The notes below the pieces were generated by a model. It did no database searches. It saw only the letters and a program-made list of their open reading frames with translations, and was not told where the DNA came from. A DNA stretch of 64,000 bases from Paratinospora sagittata. Its lineage: Eukaryota > Streptophyta > Magnoliopsida > Ranunculales > Menispermaceae. Position numbers and translations under genes: made by a program. The stretch spans positions 5,188,094 to 5,252,093 of the forward strand of contig CM069595.1 of the NCBI GenBank assembly GCA_035771175.1, in the 5' to 3' direction. Below, piece after piece: positions 15,115 through 26,878 of this stretch (within the stretch, counting starts at the first letter, position 1; every line of letters starts with the position of its first letter).

Positions 15115-16755
15115 GAACTCAAGTCTTCTGTCTAAAACCCTATTAGTAGTCCTTCTTGCTCCTACTTTTTCAAATTGCTTGAAGTGTTTGCTACATTATT
15201 TTTGGTAAAGTATGAAGGTACTTCCATCTGACCATGCCAAACTTGATCCAACATCTTTCGATAGCATTTGCCTTGTCCATATTCCCAATTAGAAGCATAA
15301 TCATCCTTCTTCTCATAGGTATTTTTTTATTATAGATGCCGCCTTCTTCAGTCTACCACACTCTTTGCTTCTAGGACTTCTTGTCATGATGAATTTTGGG
15401 AATGAAAAGATGCATCTGCACCTCCAGTTTCTCTTCCCTTAAAATCATAAAATACTAATAATTGCGGTTGCCACATGATGAAAAAATGAGATTGCAGTAG
15501 TAAATGGAGATGAGACAACGAGTTATGATTCAGTTGAATGCCAAATTGGATGAAAATTCAACAGTCAACACCAACATCACCGTATCAATGTAGAGCCTTG
15601 TCTTAATTATTTAGAGTTAGTTACATATTTACACAAATCTTACCTAACATTTGGCTATATATAGTGCACACAAATCTTATACTTTTTATTAAATTAAGAG
15701 CAACACATGTCTACTACAACAATTCAAAAGCGAGGAAGAGAATCTATTGGGATCACATCTTTCAGTTGATATTTTCAGTGGACCAATAATTTGGGAAATA
15801 TCAATTACAAATCCAATATGGTTAAAAGATTTCTCAAGAAAAATTGATCCTTTGATTGATCTTATCTAAGAAATCACATGCCATGTAAATAAATAGAGAA
15901 AACAATACACTTGTATGACCACTTCTTGGAGAAATGACAAAACTTAAGCATGTAATTACTTTGAGGCAGATGCACTGGCTTAACACGAACGCTGAAAAGA
16001 TTATAGTTGTAAAGTACTGCATGAATCTCATTTGGCCTCAGCCATCTTGAATGGGCTTCCTCCATCGTCTTCACAACATCTAAATCTGTCCGTATAGCAA
16101 GGAAGGGAGAAGTAAAAAAATAAGCATTAGAATCAACGGAGAAAAACATTAAATTGCAGAAATGGAGACAATGAAGACAATCATACTAAAAACGTGACAT
16201 AAAATCTTTTCCACGGAAAAAATCCAAACCTCAAACTTGCAAAATTGCACATATGCGGACACACACATAAATCAAGATAATTCAACTTAGCCAATAGCAA
16301 ACGCACAATAAAACAGGCAAAACAAAGATGAGAACCAATGGTTCAACTACAGAGAGCTGGAGCTATTTCAAGGTGGAACAGCTTACAGTATACAAGAAGG
16401 ATTTATAAAAGAGAACACTGTACACCTACTCTCTATCAAAATTCTTGAAGAAGGCAAAGTATGCTTTCCCAAGAACAAGATTTACAGACTCTCAACTGTG
16501 AACTAGATAAAAAATTTCATCAAAAACTATTATCCAGTAAAACCTAGAAGTCAAAAGCAACAAGATCACTTCTAGCAATACTAAGAAAACCATCAAATTC
16601 AATAACTACTACCAGAAACCACCAATTCACGATTCAATGAAACTAAACAAGAATCAAAGCACAGTATACTAACATCTATTTCCAAATTTACCTGCAGAAG
16701 TATGAAATCCATGAATATCCGAACCAGCAAGCTGAACCGGAACACCACTATCCAT
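3841..16755 (-). CDS. CAMTA5-like: Calmodulin-binding transcription activator, CAMTA5/6 type
   Basis: CAMTAs are nuclear Ca2+/calmodulin-responsive transcription factors that bind CGCG-type promoter elements. Twelve minus-strand exons join in frame: 16755-16692, 16085-15960, 14641-14526, 11989-11901, 11759-11714, 10620-10506, 9497-9217, 8840-8466, 6969-6272, 5311-4762, 4283-3972 and 3876-3841 (2808 bp, 935 aa). Domains in order: CG-1 DNA-binding domain (about residues 25-147, with FDRKMLRNFRKDGHNWKKKKDGK and HVYYAHGDD), a variable acidic region, an IPT/TIG domain (from about 404), ankyrin repeats (GWTALHWAAYCGR, about 590-690), then IQ motifs (RIQAAFRE, KIQHAFRNYE, RIQYSFRSWK, IQAAFRAHQ) and the calmodulin-binding region around WSVGVLEKAILRWRQKRKGFRGL. 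Length and order fit CAMTA5 (about 920 aa). All junctions restore frame and no disabling change was seen. The start MDSGVPVQ precedes the usual GSDIHGFHT motif. Confidence 0.93.
12440..13500 (+). mobile_element. Decayed LINE (non-LTR) reverse transcriptase in a CAMTA intron
   Basis: This lies antisense inside the CAMTA intron between 14526 and 11989. In pieces of the three plus-strand frames I read the typical plant LINE order. First come STMEEVYLLRKL and EKAYDGMLRDVIWW, then FPTKVGLHQGLVLTP, then WCMLFVDKMFVLDET where the catalytic F/YADD box has become FVDK. These are followed by VNTKFEVWRETL, TYMKCNF and VHIESQEI. Many stops and frameshifts interrupt it, so it is an old dead insertion. The open piece at 12757-13041 is only its longest surviving fragment. 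No ends or target-site duplication were identified. Confidence 0.75.
15084..15105. repeat. Poly-C homopolymer, 22 bases
   Basis: An uninterrupted run of 22 cytosines is followed by G and an A run. It lies within a CAMTA intron. It could be real or an assembly artefact, since long homopolymers are often miscounted. The minus strand carries the poly-G run. Confidence 0.9.
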
Positions 16756-19700
16756 TGCAAAAACGCTCAAAGATCCAAAAGAAACTTCAAAGAAATTACT
16801 CCGAACAGATCATCTGAACCATCAAAAGCTTCAATTTAACATATAAAATTTCAGAATTTTTTTTTTTTTTTTCCGAGAAAAAAGCTCAGAGAACTTGTAG
16901 AGAAGCGGAAAAGAGAATCGTCACCAAATAACTGTAACAGCTACTGGAACAATTAAAAAAAAACCCATTGCGCCTGAACTGATATGAAAATATACTATTT
17001 TTTTGTTCCAATTTTCGCCTACCTAAGCAAATGAGAATTCCCCAAATGCGTTTTTCTGACTTAATGTTTACATCTAAAGACAAATTACGTAGACTAGATC
17101 AAATAAAAACAAGTTAATGCTTACTTTGATGACCATCGATTTAAAAAAAATTGTATTTTTTATCATTCCGAATCTGAATTATCATGTTTTTTATTTTATA
17201 TTGATAAAATCCAATAATAAATAAATAAAATCAAAACTGATGTGATTATGAGTTAATTAATTTGTTGAATCAGTTCACTAATATGCCCATAAAATTGCTT
17301 CAATTATTTGTTGGTGGAAGTTTAGGCTTTGTTTCCGATAGCTTTTTCAAAGTGTATTTAGAGTAAAACATTTTTATACGTATTTGGCAATATCTATTTT
17401 TAACAAAGTTTTAGTAAAAAAAATAATTTTATATATTTAAAATAAGTCAGGGGAGATCAAAGTTTTATCAAAAATATTTGTTTTAAAAGTATTTTTAAAA
17501 AACGGGACTTTTAAAAAAGTTTTTCAAATAAGGTATTAATTGGATATCAATTTCATGCTTAGATGTTTGATAATTTTATTTGTAATCTCTAAAAAAAAAT
17601 AAAAGGTAATAAAAAAAATATTTTTTAATTTTTTTTTTTTTTAACTTCCTATAAAAAAAAAAATTTTACTTATTTTTTTAGAAGTTATATCTTTACTATA
17701 ATTAAAGATTAATTTTAAAATAAAAATAAAAATTAAATAGAGTTATCAAATATTATCTTAAGATTTATATAAAACCTTATCAGGAAACCTTTTTTTAAAA
17801 GTCGTATTATTGTAACATGCCCCGATGCACACAGACTTAATGACGTAATTTGAAAGAACCTAAGAGAGATAATATCTTCAAACTAGAAGAACAAATCAAA
17901 ACCAATATGTTTATTTTCTTATAAAATTAAAAAGAATTAATTAATTTTGAAGGCCCGTAGCCAGGGCTATTATTGGCAATTACGACAGCTTTCTCGTGTT
18001 GAGATTTGATGCGCACCTGTCCAGTCAAATAATGACACTTGTAAACGCCTAAATAAAAGGCGTTGAAATATAATGAACCAGAATCGTCTATCGGATTTCT
18101 TTCTTTATAATTTTACACCTTGAAACACGTGACATTGGTCCCTTCATTTAAAGCCGTCTTGACTAGTCCTCCTTTCCGACAAAAATATACCTGAAATTCA
18201 ATCGTCCCTCATCTATAATATTTTATTCCCGTGTAAGATAAACGATTCCGGGATTAGAAACTGCAGTTCTTGTCACAGCCATGTCGCTGTCGCACGGATA
18301 GGCCGACGAAGGAAGAACGCTGCATCTGATAAATGTTTTGAAATTTTATTTCATTTAATGATTTCACATTGTATTCTTTTGAAAAGTTTTCAATTTATAT
18401 TTTAAAGTATATATATAGTGAATACATCAGGAAGTCGCCGAAAAAAAGGACATATGTTTTAAAAAATAGAGATAATCATTGTGCATGTCTTTATATTTTT
18501 AATTTTTTTTTTAAATAAATAAGTATAACCCAATACTCACCTCATAAAAAATACGAGTCAATATAATTTGATTAATACCCACATTAATAAAACCTAATCT
18601 GACGGCTCCTCAAAGTTTATTCATAATCATCCACATAATCACTTTGTGTTAATAAAAAAATTGAAAAAATATGATATCTGTCTTTTTAGAGTCTCACCTT
18701 AAACCTTTAATCCCGTATAACAGACCTTGTTCGAACCATCGAACAAATACCTTATTGGTCATGTCTTTATATGAAAAACAAAAGTTTTTAGATTATTAAA
18801 TAATATTAATTGGCTAATTGTGTAATGACCATCTTTGCAAAATGCTTCTTTTTATTTTTTAAGGTGCCAAAACTTTTCTCACATCATATTAAAAGATAAA
18901 CACAAGGATTAAACTAATTAACGCGGCCATAGGTATCTTACTAGTCCACTTCGGTCATTTGTCAGTGTGATTGATCAACTCCATCGTTTAGTTACATTAT
19001 TTTTTGTATCAAAATAAAAAAAATAATTGACCAATAAATCTTTATTCTCACGGTTATCTTTACTACACGTCGTGTTTAATTATTTTGTATAAATGTCTCA
19101 TTTTAGTTTTGTCCTGCATGTGACACAATGTTATTCATCAAATAAATGAATTATAAAGTTTCAAAGAAATCAACTCCATTTTATGCAAATGTTGCCCAAT
19201 AAGGTGAATTGATTTAAGAAAAAGATGGACGTGAAGAAGTTGGAGTGCACACAACATGTCAGTCGAAGAATTTAAAAGATGTTATGGTTAATATAGTTTG
19301 AGTTGGAATCATTTTATTAATTATTAAATATATATATATATATATAAATAAATTGTGTTATCTCTCAAATAAACTATTCTCATCAAAGTCCTTTTAGTCC
19401 TTTTTCCTTCTACCCTTGTCCTAGTTTTAAAAAAAAAATGTTTTCATCTTTTCTATTAAAAAAAAAAAAACTTTATTATTTATGTTGTGACAAGCATATA
19501 TGAAATGACTTTCTTAAATTAATACTTTTAATTTATTAAAAAATTTAGAAAGTAGCTTTTGTTTAAAGAGTTGTGTAGTAATTGAGTCTAATCATATTAG
19601 AAATATTTTTTTTAACAAATAATCATATTAGAAATTAGAAAGTTGTTTAGTTGCTTTAAGAGTTATTTTATATCAGTAGTCACGGAGTTCAATTAAATAA

Positions 19701-20247
19701 GGATGTAGTTATATTATAATTACGGTTTAAAAAAAAGTTATATTATAATTACAATTAGAAGTTTGTTTAATGTTACAAATAGGACGTAGAGAAATAGTGA
19801 TTCAATGTTCATTAGTCTTGTTTTTAGTTGATTGAATAGTAACATTCATTATTTCTTGCTTGCTTTTTTTTATGTGCTTTTTTTTACCTCGAGATTACTC
19901 TACATCAATCTGAAATATATTTATTTTTAATATTTAATATAAAACATCATATAAATTATTTGAGACATGCTTTATTAATGTTTTATTTTATTTTTTTGAG
20001 GTCAACGAAGTATTAAGATTCTTCTAGTCTCTTTGGTGCACGATGAGAAATACCCTTAGACATTATTGATTAATATATTAGTAGGTGATACGAGTTTTAT
20101 TCGAACTCTTCACTTTAAAATTAGGGACGCTTGCCCCTAACCACTCTTTATTGATGGTAGACATTAACTTAAAATCTAACGCTAAATCCACTATGTACTG
20201 CATAGCATTAGACTTAACATTTGCATCCAATGTAAGTATTTTTCATA
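16756..20247. other. Intergenic upstream of CAMTA
   Basis: No credible gene is seen in this 3.5 kb of AT-rich DNA. The first kilobase should hold the CAMTA leader and promoter. A less AT-rich island at about 17950-18320 contains a CACGTG-like core (ACACGTGAC near 18126) and several CGTC/CGCA motifs, and could be distal promoter. From about 17330 to 17560 there are inverted A/T-rich stretches like MITE debris. At about 19990-20170 a degenerate sequence has the feel of an old dispersed repeat. No tRNA or other RNA gene was recognised. Confidence 0.4.
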
Positions 20248-20376
20248 TCTATACTATATACTTAATAACTAACTCCAAAGGAGGCTCCTGAGCGCGCCAC
20301 GTCAACATTTTTTTTCAACATAAACAGTAACATTATACTCTAAGCAACAAATCCGCCTGATCACAAAAAACAAATC

Positions 20377-20612
20377 TGCCTAATTTTCTGCCTAATTCTG
20401 CCTAATTTTCTGCCTAATTTTATCCTCATGCCTTCTGCCTAATTTGGTTGAAAAATACCGCAGACTTGACTATCTATAAATGAAGTTTAAAACGTGCCTA
20501 ATTTTCTGCCTAATTCTGCCTAATTTTCTGCCTAATTTTATCCTCATGCCTTCTGCCTTATTTGGTTGAAAAATACCGCAGACTTGACTATCTATAAATG
20601 AAGTTTAAAACG
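20377..20612. repeat. Tandem duplication, 118-bp unit, two near-identical copies
   Basis: Units at 20377-20494 and 20495-20612 are almost identical; one base differs in the motif CTGCCTAATTTGG versus CTGCCTTATTTGG. Each unit itself contains the short motif CTGCCTAATT repeated several times and ends in a TATAAAT-bearing stretch. The same CTGCCTAATTTTG motif recurs at about 28954-29010, so it belongs to a dispersed module. Confidence 0.9.
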
Positions 20613-20830
20613 TTCTTCGTTCTTCCCAGAGGCAGAAGCAAAGGTAACTAGAGCGGAGCAAATTCCATACCATTCATTAAACCTCCGATCGTGCTATTTG
20701 ATTCATTAGTGAAACTACTAAGGTATGTTTTCATTCATAGCAACCTTAATGAATTTTTTTTTTTTGATTCTCTTGAAGATAAACTTTATTGTTATAAACA
20801 AACACCAAAAACAATAAAATATAGATAGAG
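20613..20830 (+). promoter_or_regulatory. Promoter/5'-UTR-like module, copy 1 (donor-like site at 20722/20723)
   Basis: This block follows a TATAAAT in the preceding repeat. It contains GAAACTACTAAG followed by GTATG, a good splice donor, then CATTCATAGC(A)ACCTT and a long T run. The same arrangement occurs at about 29040-29330, and part of it occurs ahead of the unknown ORF at 27794 (donor at 27594/27595). It looks like a repeated 5' exon. No coding sequence attached to this copy was identified. Confidence 0.4.
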
Positions 20831-21407
20831 ATATAAATATTTATAACTCAAATTAGAGCAAACATGGCAGGAACAAGAGAGATTCATTTAGCTTTATTAC
20901 CTCTCCCATTTTTTTTTATTCTTTTTTTTTTTCGGTGGTGGAGGCTCTTTCCATGGCTGAAAAGGCCCATAAGATATATGTGTAGAATTATTATTATAAT
21001 TCATGTCTATATATATTTGCACGTAAAAATACATAATGATTCTTCCAATAAGTTGAGAAACTTACCATTCTGATCTCCAAAATTCTCTTCCCCCACTTTA
21101 ATCAAAACCATCTTTATAAATCTCTTCTTTCAAGTTCCTCCTCCTCCTCCTCATCATCATCATCAAGACGTGTAGACATCAGCGATCCTCTGCATCACCT
21201 GAACCTGCGTGTTTAAGCACTTTCTATAATCTGCAGTTTCCTCTAACAATCTGCAAAATTCCATGGCTTCTCCAGGAATCAGACGCCTGAGGTCGGCCGT
21301 TCGGCCCAACCGTTCACAACCCGATTCATCATTTTTCTATCCTACCTTTCTTCTCATCTTCATCTTCTTGATCTTCTTCTTCTTCTTCTTACTCAAGCTA
21401 GCCATCT

Positions 21408-21963
21408 TTAAACCATGGAGTCTTGCTCGATTTTTGATCTTGAGAAGCATGGAACGGCTCCATAACCTTCTCGACCCAACAGTGGAAGCCATGGATGCGT
21501 CGGAAGCAAGCTTGATCTTTCTGCTACGTTCTGCCCCGGTCCATGATCGAAGTTCAGAGGATAACTCAAAGGATCGTATTGGAATTTCCCCTGCCATCGC
21601 CTACCGCACCACCGCCTCTGCCATCGCCTACCGCACCACCGCCTTTGTTATTCCGGTTGAACCGCCGGATGAACGTCTTCCATTTCGGTCCGGCGGCGAT
21701 CTCCGACCAGGATGCGTTGTCGGAGAGCACATACAAGTTCTCTTCTGAGTCGCCGGAGCAGCAGACAACCTATTGCTCTGCTTCTTCACCACCTGATCCC
21801 GAGAAGAAACCGCAATCGATCTACTCGGAGATTTCGACCTATCAATCGAAAACCGAATCGACGGAGATGAAGAAATCGTTCCAGATAGGTTAACGCGAGT
21901 GGGAGATGACGATCTGTGGAGGAAAGGGGACGATTGAGTGATGATGGAGCTTTTGTCACTCAA
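21408..21963 (-). pseudogene. Chimeric broken locus: serine-rich CMCSPTTHPG protein fused to a YDPLSYxLNFD-type protein
   Basis: Reading the minus strand from 21963, an 85-residue stretch has the hallmarks of plant serine-rich-like proteins: SSPTRVNLSG, SIRFSIDRSKSPSRSIAVSSRDQ and CMCSPTTHPG. There is no ATG; a TAG sits just before the first codon (TTG). Right after HPG, where that family continues SFRCSLHK, the sequence changes. Another frame then gives WSEIAAGPKWKTFIRRFNR, a 27-bp unit twice (GGGAVGDGR), and after a one-base frame change KFQYDPLSYPLNFDHGPG, ending at 21408. That second part recalls a family of short plant proteins with a YDPxSYALNFD motif, from memory only. The locus therefore looks like two gene fragments joined and frameshifted. 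A plus-strand gene here is less likely. Confidence 0.45.
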
Positions 21964-24180
21964 CTATGTATATATATATAAGGGGAAGGAATATGAATAT
22001 TTATATTAAGTATTGGGATTTTAGATTATGTTATGTTAGGGAGATGTGACAAGATTTTAATTTAATGTAATGTAATGAAATGTAAATATCTTATGGGGGA
22101 AGGAGCGGCAAAGCCATTGATTTCCGGGGAAGGGGTGTGTGATAATGGAGGACAGATAGATGCCTAAAGTCTAGCTGTAATGTAAATAACACCCTTTTTT
22201 TTTTAATTCTTCTGATTAACGTACAGAAGAAATCGCGCTTTATTGGATTTCGCTTTATTGGTCTTGAAACGTCTTTTGACCATATGAGTTTGCATGCTAG
22301 CTAGCTAGAAGGAGATACACACTTTAGTGTGATGGCGTGACCGCTCCACTTTTGTTTGGATATAGTATTATTTTCAGTTCTAATCAATAAGTGGAATAGC
22401 AGATGTTCTAAAAGGATAGGATAGGATTCAAAAAATTTCAAATACATTGTACAAATCACCCGCTCATCCCATAAAGGACAAAAGCCAGAGGTTTTATTTT
22501 TTATGTTTTCTTGATGGCCCTTGATAATGCCATAGAATAAAACTTAGCCTTTTTCATGTATTAGTATCTTATAACAAGTGGGTGAAACTGTTCAGATTCA
22601 GTTGATTCAAGTGGAAAAAGCTTTGTTTTTTTGTACTTTTGACCCTGTGGCCACTTGGCCTCAGTAATATTGCTGTTTGAAAGTGTCATATACCCCCACC
22701 CTTCCCTTTTTACCCACTATGTGGTTTGTTTGTTTTTTTCCTTGCAGGGTCTATGTATCTAGGTCTCATAATTCAGCTATGTATATAGCCAATCTTTATC
22801 TTTCTTTTCCATTAATTATTCTTTTTCTAATAATAATAGTCAATCTTTCTACCATTTATAATTGATGATAATATATTTTTTCTATATCAGAATCAAACTT
22901 ATGTAACCGATTTCATATTTGGAGAAGGAGAATAATTAATTTTTGTTATCCAACTGCATTTAGTTCAAGTGGTTGGCATCTGTCTTCCTCTATTGTGATT
23001 ATTTTATTACTTATATATAACTACTTTATTTGGGTCATACCCTACTCAGATATTATTCTCCAAATCCAAGTGATCTAATTTAATTTTTAATATAAAATTT
23101 CTTTTTTATTTTTCAAGTACAAGTATCACCACATCAGCCAAAGCATCAGCTTTGTTATGAAACCTTAAAAATGGAAACAAAATCATAAAAAAATAAAAAA
23201 TAAAAAATAAATTACGTACGTCAAAATATTATTTAATATATACATAAAATTTTAAATAAGGAAATAAAGTTCATAAAAATAATCAAGATTTAGAGTTGTT
23301 GTCCAAATATATTAAGGTGTCAGGTTATATAAAACTCAAATCATATGTCTGTGTTCATTAATTAACTTGAATAATCACCAGTTATATATATAGTCATGAT
23401 GAATTGATCTTAATTTTAAATGCTTATATATACTTCAGGTTAAGTCCATCAAATTGGATTTAAGCATCAAATAGTTGTAATTATGATGTTGTACACTAAT
23501 TTAATTAATTAGGGATAACGCACGAGCTTTTCCATTAATTTGAATAATTACCAATAATACTCTTGATGAATTGATCTTTTAAATTCTATCAATGTAAGCA
23601 TGGATGCTAAAGCCAATGCATACATTATTTATTGAACTCAGCATGTGCATTCCTTCTTATGTACTAAAGCAATTAAATATTGTCTTAAAAGAACCAATTA
23701 AATATTAATAACGTGGGTTTCAATATATATATTATAAGGAAATATTAATATAATTATAAAAATTATAATTATGTGTATAACTACATAGGCATATCTAAAG
23801 GTGAAATTGTGTCGAATTAAATTAATATGTTAAACAAATACTACTACTTTTGACACACCATGCTTATATTAATTAATTCTCTAATATTTATTCATGTTTA
23901 ATTAATATTTTTTATTATTTTTATATATCTATTATTTTATACAACGACTTATTGCACCTTGAAAAAGTTTTTTATTTCTCCGAATCCATACTTTGGTTGA
24001 TTTTGTGTAATGATAATAGTAATTTTATGAGATCTACCATTTCATGAAACCTGACAAAAGATTTTGCAACCTTTGCACCTTTAGACTTTGTACATGATAG
24101 ATAGTCATAATGAAAAATTATATAACTAATGAATGCTTTTCAGGTACAAATTATAAGCCAAAAATCTAATTAGTAAAGAA
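21964..24180. other. AT-rich interval without recognised genes
   Basis: I found no supported gene in this 2.2 kb. It has short TA runs, many simple A/T stretches and unremarkable short ORFs. No retroelement protein motif, tRNA or long inverted repeat was recognised. Confidence 0.35.
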
Positions 24181-24585
24181 ATGTGTTCGGGGATCTACAA
24201 TCCAAGATGGACAGGTTTTTTTACGGACGGAATGTCGATTCCAATACGTTGTAGATACGAGGGTCACTTGGAGAACATTAGCCAAAATTGTTGGATTCTA
24301 AACTTATGTTGGCTACTTAATTTTACGGCGAGAAAAAAGTTACGCATAGGGAGTTATTTATACAAGATTCAGCTGTATATAAAAAAAACTGTCCAAGAAG
24401 ACGAATTACAGCTACTATCAAAAGAACTCGAAAAAGAAGTGAAAACAAAGATACAAAGATTGGGCGCTTTGTCGATGGAACTCTATGAAAGAGTTATTAA
24501 TGATGTATGTCAAAACTTACCAATTATTATTGAATGCAACCCTTACTATTGTAAATACTGGAGGTTTGGCGAAATGTACATATGA
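24181..24585 (+). CDS. Unrecognised ORF, 134 aa, in a duplicated segment
   Basis: This open frame starts at ATG and is rich in Cys, Trp and Lys. Its second half, around KELEKEVKTKIQRLGALS and ELYERVINDV, recurs in degraded form at 25148-25291 (KELEKMVKTRVQRLSVLS, same ELYERVINDV, IIIECNPYYCK). No domain is recognised. DNA similarity between the two copies continues past the stop codons for about 100 bp, so the similarity is that of a duplicated DNA block rather than of selected protein. It may be a gene fragment or an exon of a lost gene. Confidence 0.25.
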   Translation: MCSGIYNPRWTGFFTDGMSIPIRCRYEGHLENISQNCWILNLCWLLNFTARKKLRIGSYLYKIQLYIKKTVQEDELQLLSKELEKEVKTKIQRLGALSMELYERVINDVCQNLPIIIECNPYYCKYWRFGEMYI

Positions 24586-25415
24586 AATTGTCTATCAATT
24601 ACATGTTAATGTACATAATTTTGTTGAATTTTTCATATACAATTTACTCAATTTCTTCCGATTATAATAGTGATGACATGTATGGGTAATTATTGTGATT
24701 TATATAGTTGTTACTAGACGTTATAAATGTTTTTTCTCAAGTAATTGACCTCTTATTAGTTAATTGGTAATCGTCATCTACCAAATTCATTTTGATAATT
24801 TGGTCAACTTTAGCAATTATATTGATCCAATTTGCCTCACGTTTGAAGTATTGTATTATTTAAGCTACCTACCCATGGGCCATTGACTCAAAATAACATG
24901 ACGACTCAACAAATAATATACACAAAAGAAAAGGTACTCAAAGCTGAAAATAATTAAAGAAACATTTCAAGTTAATGGTGGCTTTTTGGAGAAAAAAATG
25001 TAACGTAGTGGAAGGCTATTTGAATAAATGAATTCAATAAAAACTACAAAAAGAAAGAAATAGAAACTGAAATTAATTACTCCCAGAGATCGAGAATAAT
25101 AATTGACGATTAAATTGATAATTAAATGCTTAAACTCCTCATTGAAACTCTTTAAAGAACTCGAAAAAATGGTCAAAACAAGGGTACAAAGATTGAGCGT
25201 TTTGTCCATTGAACTTTATGAAAGAGTTATTAATGATGTATATCAGATCATACCAATTATTATTGAATGCAACCCTTACTATTGTAAATAATGGCTATTT
25301 TGCGAAATGTACATATAAAATTGTTTATCAATTAAATGTTAATGTACATAATTTTGTTGAATTCTACATATACAATTTAATCGCTTTCTTCTTATTATAT
25401 TAGTGAGGACATGTA
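24421..25415. repeat. Diverged direct repeat, about 270 bp, two copies
   Basis: Segments at about 24421-24690 and 25150-25415 align along their whole length, including AGAGTTATTAATGATGTAT, TTATTATTGAATGCAACCC and TTAATGTACATAATTTTG. Divergence is clearly higher than for the other duplications in this block, so this is an older event. One copy carries the longer open frame. Confidence 0.75.
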
Positions 25416-25442
25416 TGGATTTAGCTATAAAGATTATATATT

Positions 25443-25818
25443 TACTTTTTAATTCAAAGTAAAGAGTCAAGGTTATAAATAACAACAAAATTTATTTTCG
25501 ACAAAAAAAATAAAGATTAAGTAGAAGAAATAAAATTGTCAAGATGATATGAAATTTATTAGACATTGACGAAAGTTTTACATTTTAATAGACAAAGTAC
25601 TAAACTAATGTCGTCTTTATTTTGACATTCCCCGTGTTTACTTCAAAGCAAAGAGACAAGGTCATAAATAACTACTAAATTTATTTCCATAAAAAAAAAT
25701 AGATAAAAGAGAAGAAATAAAATTGTACAGGTAATCGGAAACTTATTAGAATTGACAAAACAATTTCAATTTTTATGAAAAAATTACTAAACTAATTTAG
25801 TCTTTGTATTGACAAGTA
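25443..25818. repeat. Imperfect tandem repeat, about 190-bp unit, two copies
   Basis: Units at about 25443-25630 and 25634-25818 share the order TTACTT..CAAAG.AAAGAG.CAAGGT.ATAAATAAC, AGAAGAAATAAAATTGT, TTATTAGA.ATTGAC and ACTAAACTAAT, ending with a TTTGACA-like stretch. They are diverged and non-coding. Confidence 0.65.
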
Positions 25819-26355
25819 CCATGCAATTTTGATTTTCAGGTTGATTCTTGCAAGTCTTCCAACGACGTCGAACCAAACAATCAACTGTAAGATTTAAAGA
25901 ACACGATTGAGCATTGCATTTGTTTACTAATTTTTGTATCGTTGCCATTCATTTTTTAGTCATTTATTAGAAATCGTGGTGTCAAGAAATCGTTGTCCCC
26001 TTTGTATACAGTTCAAGAAAAAAAAATCAATAGACTATGTAGAAAGCAGAAAGTAAAGAGAAATATATTGAACTGGATTTTGATCCGTTTAGTGTCTATA
26101 TAAATATCATCAATTAATCGTATAATTTCCATAACAGATTGCTTCCATTTATTATTTGAATTTGGATCTCAATTAGTACTGAAAAAGTGGCACCTTTGTA
26201 GCAATAATATGTAGCATACGTTACTTATATAAAATTTTGGTTCTAATAATAAATCACTTGAGAACCATAACGAGATTTCAAATTTTTGATAAGCTATACA
26301 ACAAAATATTTTAATATATTATATGTTGCTGATAATTACTAATTTACTATTTTAG

Positions 26356-26595
26356 ATGGATGAAATTGAAAGATGTAGAATTGCAAGATTACATAGAAGA
26401 ACCATTATGAAAGAAAAAAGAATACAATTGCATCAAAGAGTTTGTCATAGGGGTGATGGAAGAAGACAATTATCTAGGAGTAGATTTGCTCCATATCATA
26501 CATCAAGACAAAGTCCTCCTACAAATAGAAGTGATTCAGACAATACCTCTACTACAAGTAAGAATAGCTATACAATTAACACACTTCAATATTAA
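26356..26595 (+). CDS. Unrecognised basic ORF, probable truncated exon
   Basis: The ATG directly follows a splice acceptor-like TTTTAG. A possible upstream untranslated exon lies at about 25842-25888 (acceptor TTTTCAG, donor ACT/GTAAGA). The first 67 residues are strongly basic (IARLHRRTIMKEKRIQ, GDGRRQLSRSRF) then Ser/Thr-rich, with no domain I can name. A donor-like AAGTAAGAAT lies near 26557, after which the sequence switches at 26572 to a copy of LOG DNA. The natural continuation of the gene has apparently been cut away by the duplication. Function unknown; possibly a fragment. Confidence 0.3.
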   Translation: MDEIERCRIARLHRRTIMKEKRIQLHQRVCHRGDGRRQLSRSRFAPYHTSRQSPPTNRSDSDNTSTTSKNSYTINTLQY

Positions 26596-26878
26596 ACAAT
26601 GAGGCACAAATGACATAGCCCACCAACCAAACCATGCCAAAGAAAACAAGTTGTAGGAACAAAAACAAAATGTTTGTACAATCATTAATAAATTACCAGT
26701 TCTTCACCTAACTCAAGAGTAGCGTTTCTGTAACAATCTCTTTTCCCGGCCCTACTCCCACAAAACACACAAACACTTCGAAACCTTGACTTCACTATCT
26801 CCTTCTCCATGCTTATCAATCACTTAATTTTTTTCCGCTCCGCTCAAATATCTCTTCCAACTTTTGTAAGTTCTCCTC
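26572..26878 (-). repeat. Detached copy of LOG exon 1 with its flanks (copy of 33540-33846)
   Basis: About 307 bp here matches 33540-33846 at a constant offset of 6968 bp with only a handful of base differences. The copy runs from within LOG intron 1 to just upstream of the LOG start codon, then the sequences diverge abruptly on both sides. It is in the same orientation as the source, so it is a direct segmental duplication. Confidence 0.92.
26697..26810 (-). pseudogene. LOG exon-1 fragment (orphan copy)
   Basis: This is a 114-bp copy of the first coding exon of the LOG gene at 33665-33778. It includes the start codon and the [13 protein letters not shown] nucleotide-binding start of the family, and keeps the splice donor after GEEL. 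The visible base change in the exon (GAACTG for GAGCTG) is silent. No later LOG exons follow downstream on the minus strand; the DNA beyond is unrelated. It is a non-functional fragment unless spliced to something else. Confidence 0.85.

Noticed and set aside
21263..21748. Plus-strand 161-codon ORF with a strongly hydrophobic segment
   Set aside because: The hydrophobic run is encoded by a TTC/CTT-rich low-complexity tract, the reverse of a Lys-rich minus-strand run. The minus strand shows recognisable family motifs over the same DNA. A TATA-like TATAAAT at about 21116 keeps a plus-strand gene possible but unsupported.
24181..25291. Possible SET-domain or SUVR-like exon suggested by the Cys-rich IIIECNPYYCK motif
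   Set aside because: Only a weak resemblance to cysteine-containing pre-SET-like sequences. No SET motifs follow, and similarity between copies is at DNA level beyond the stop codons.
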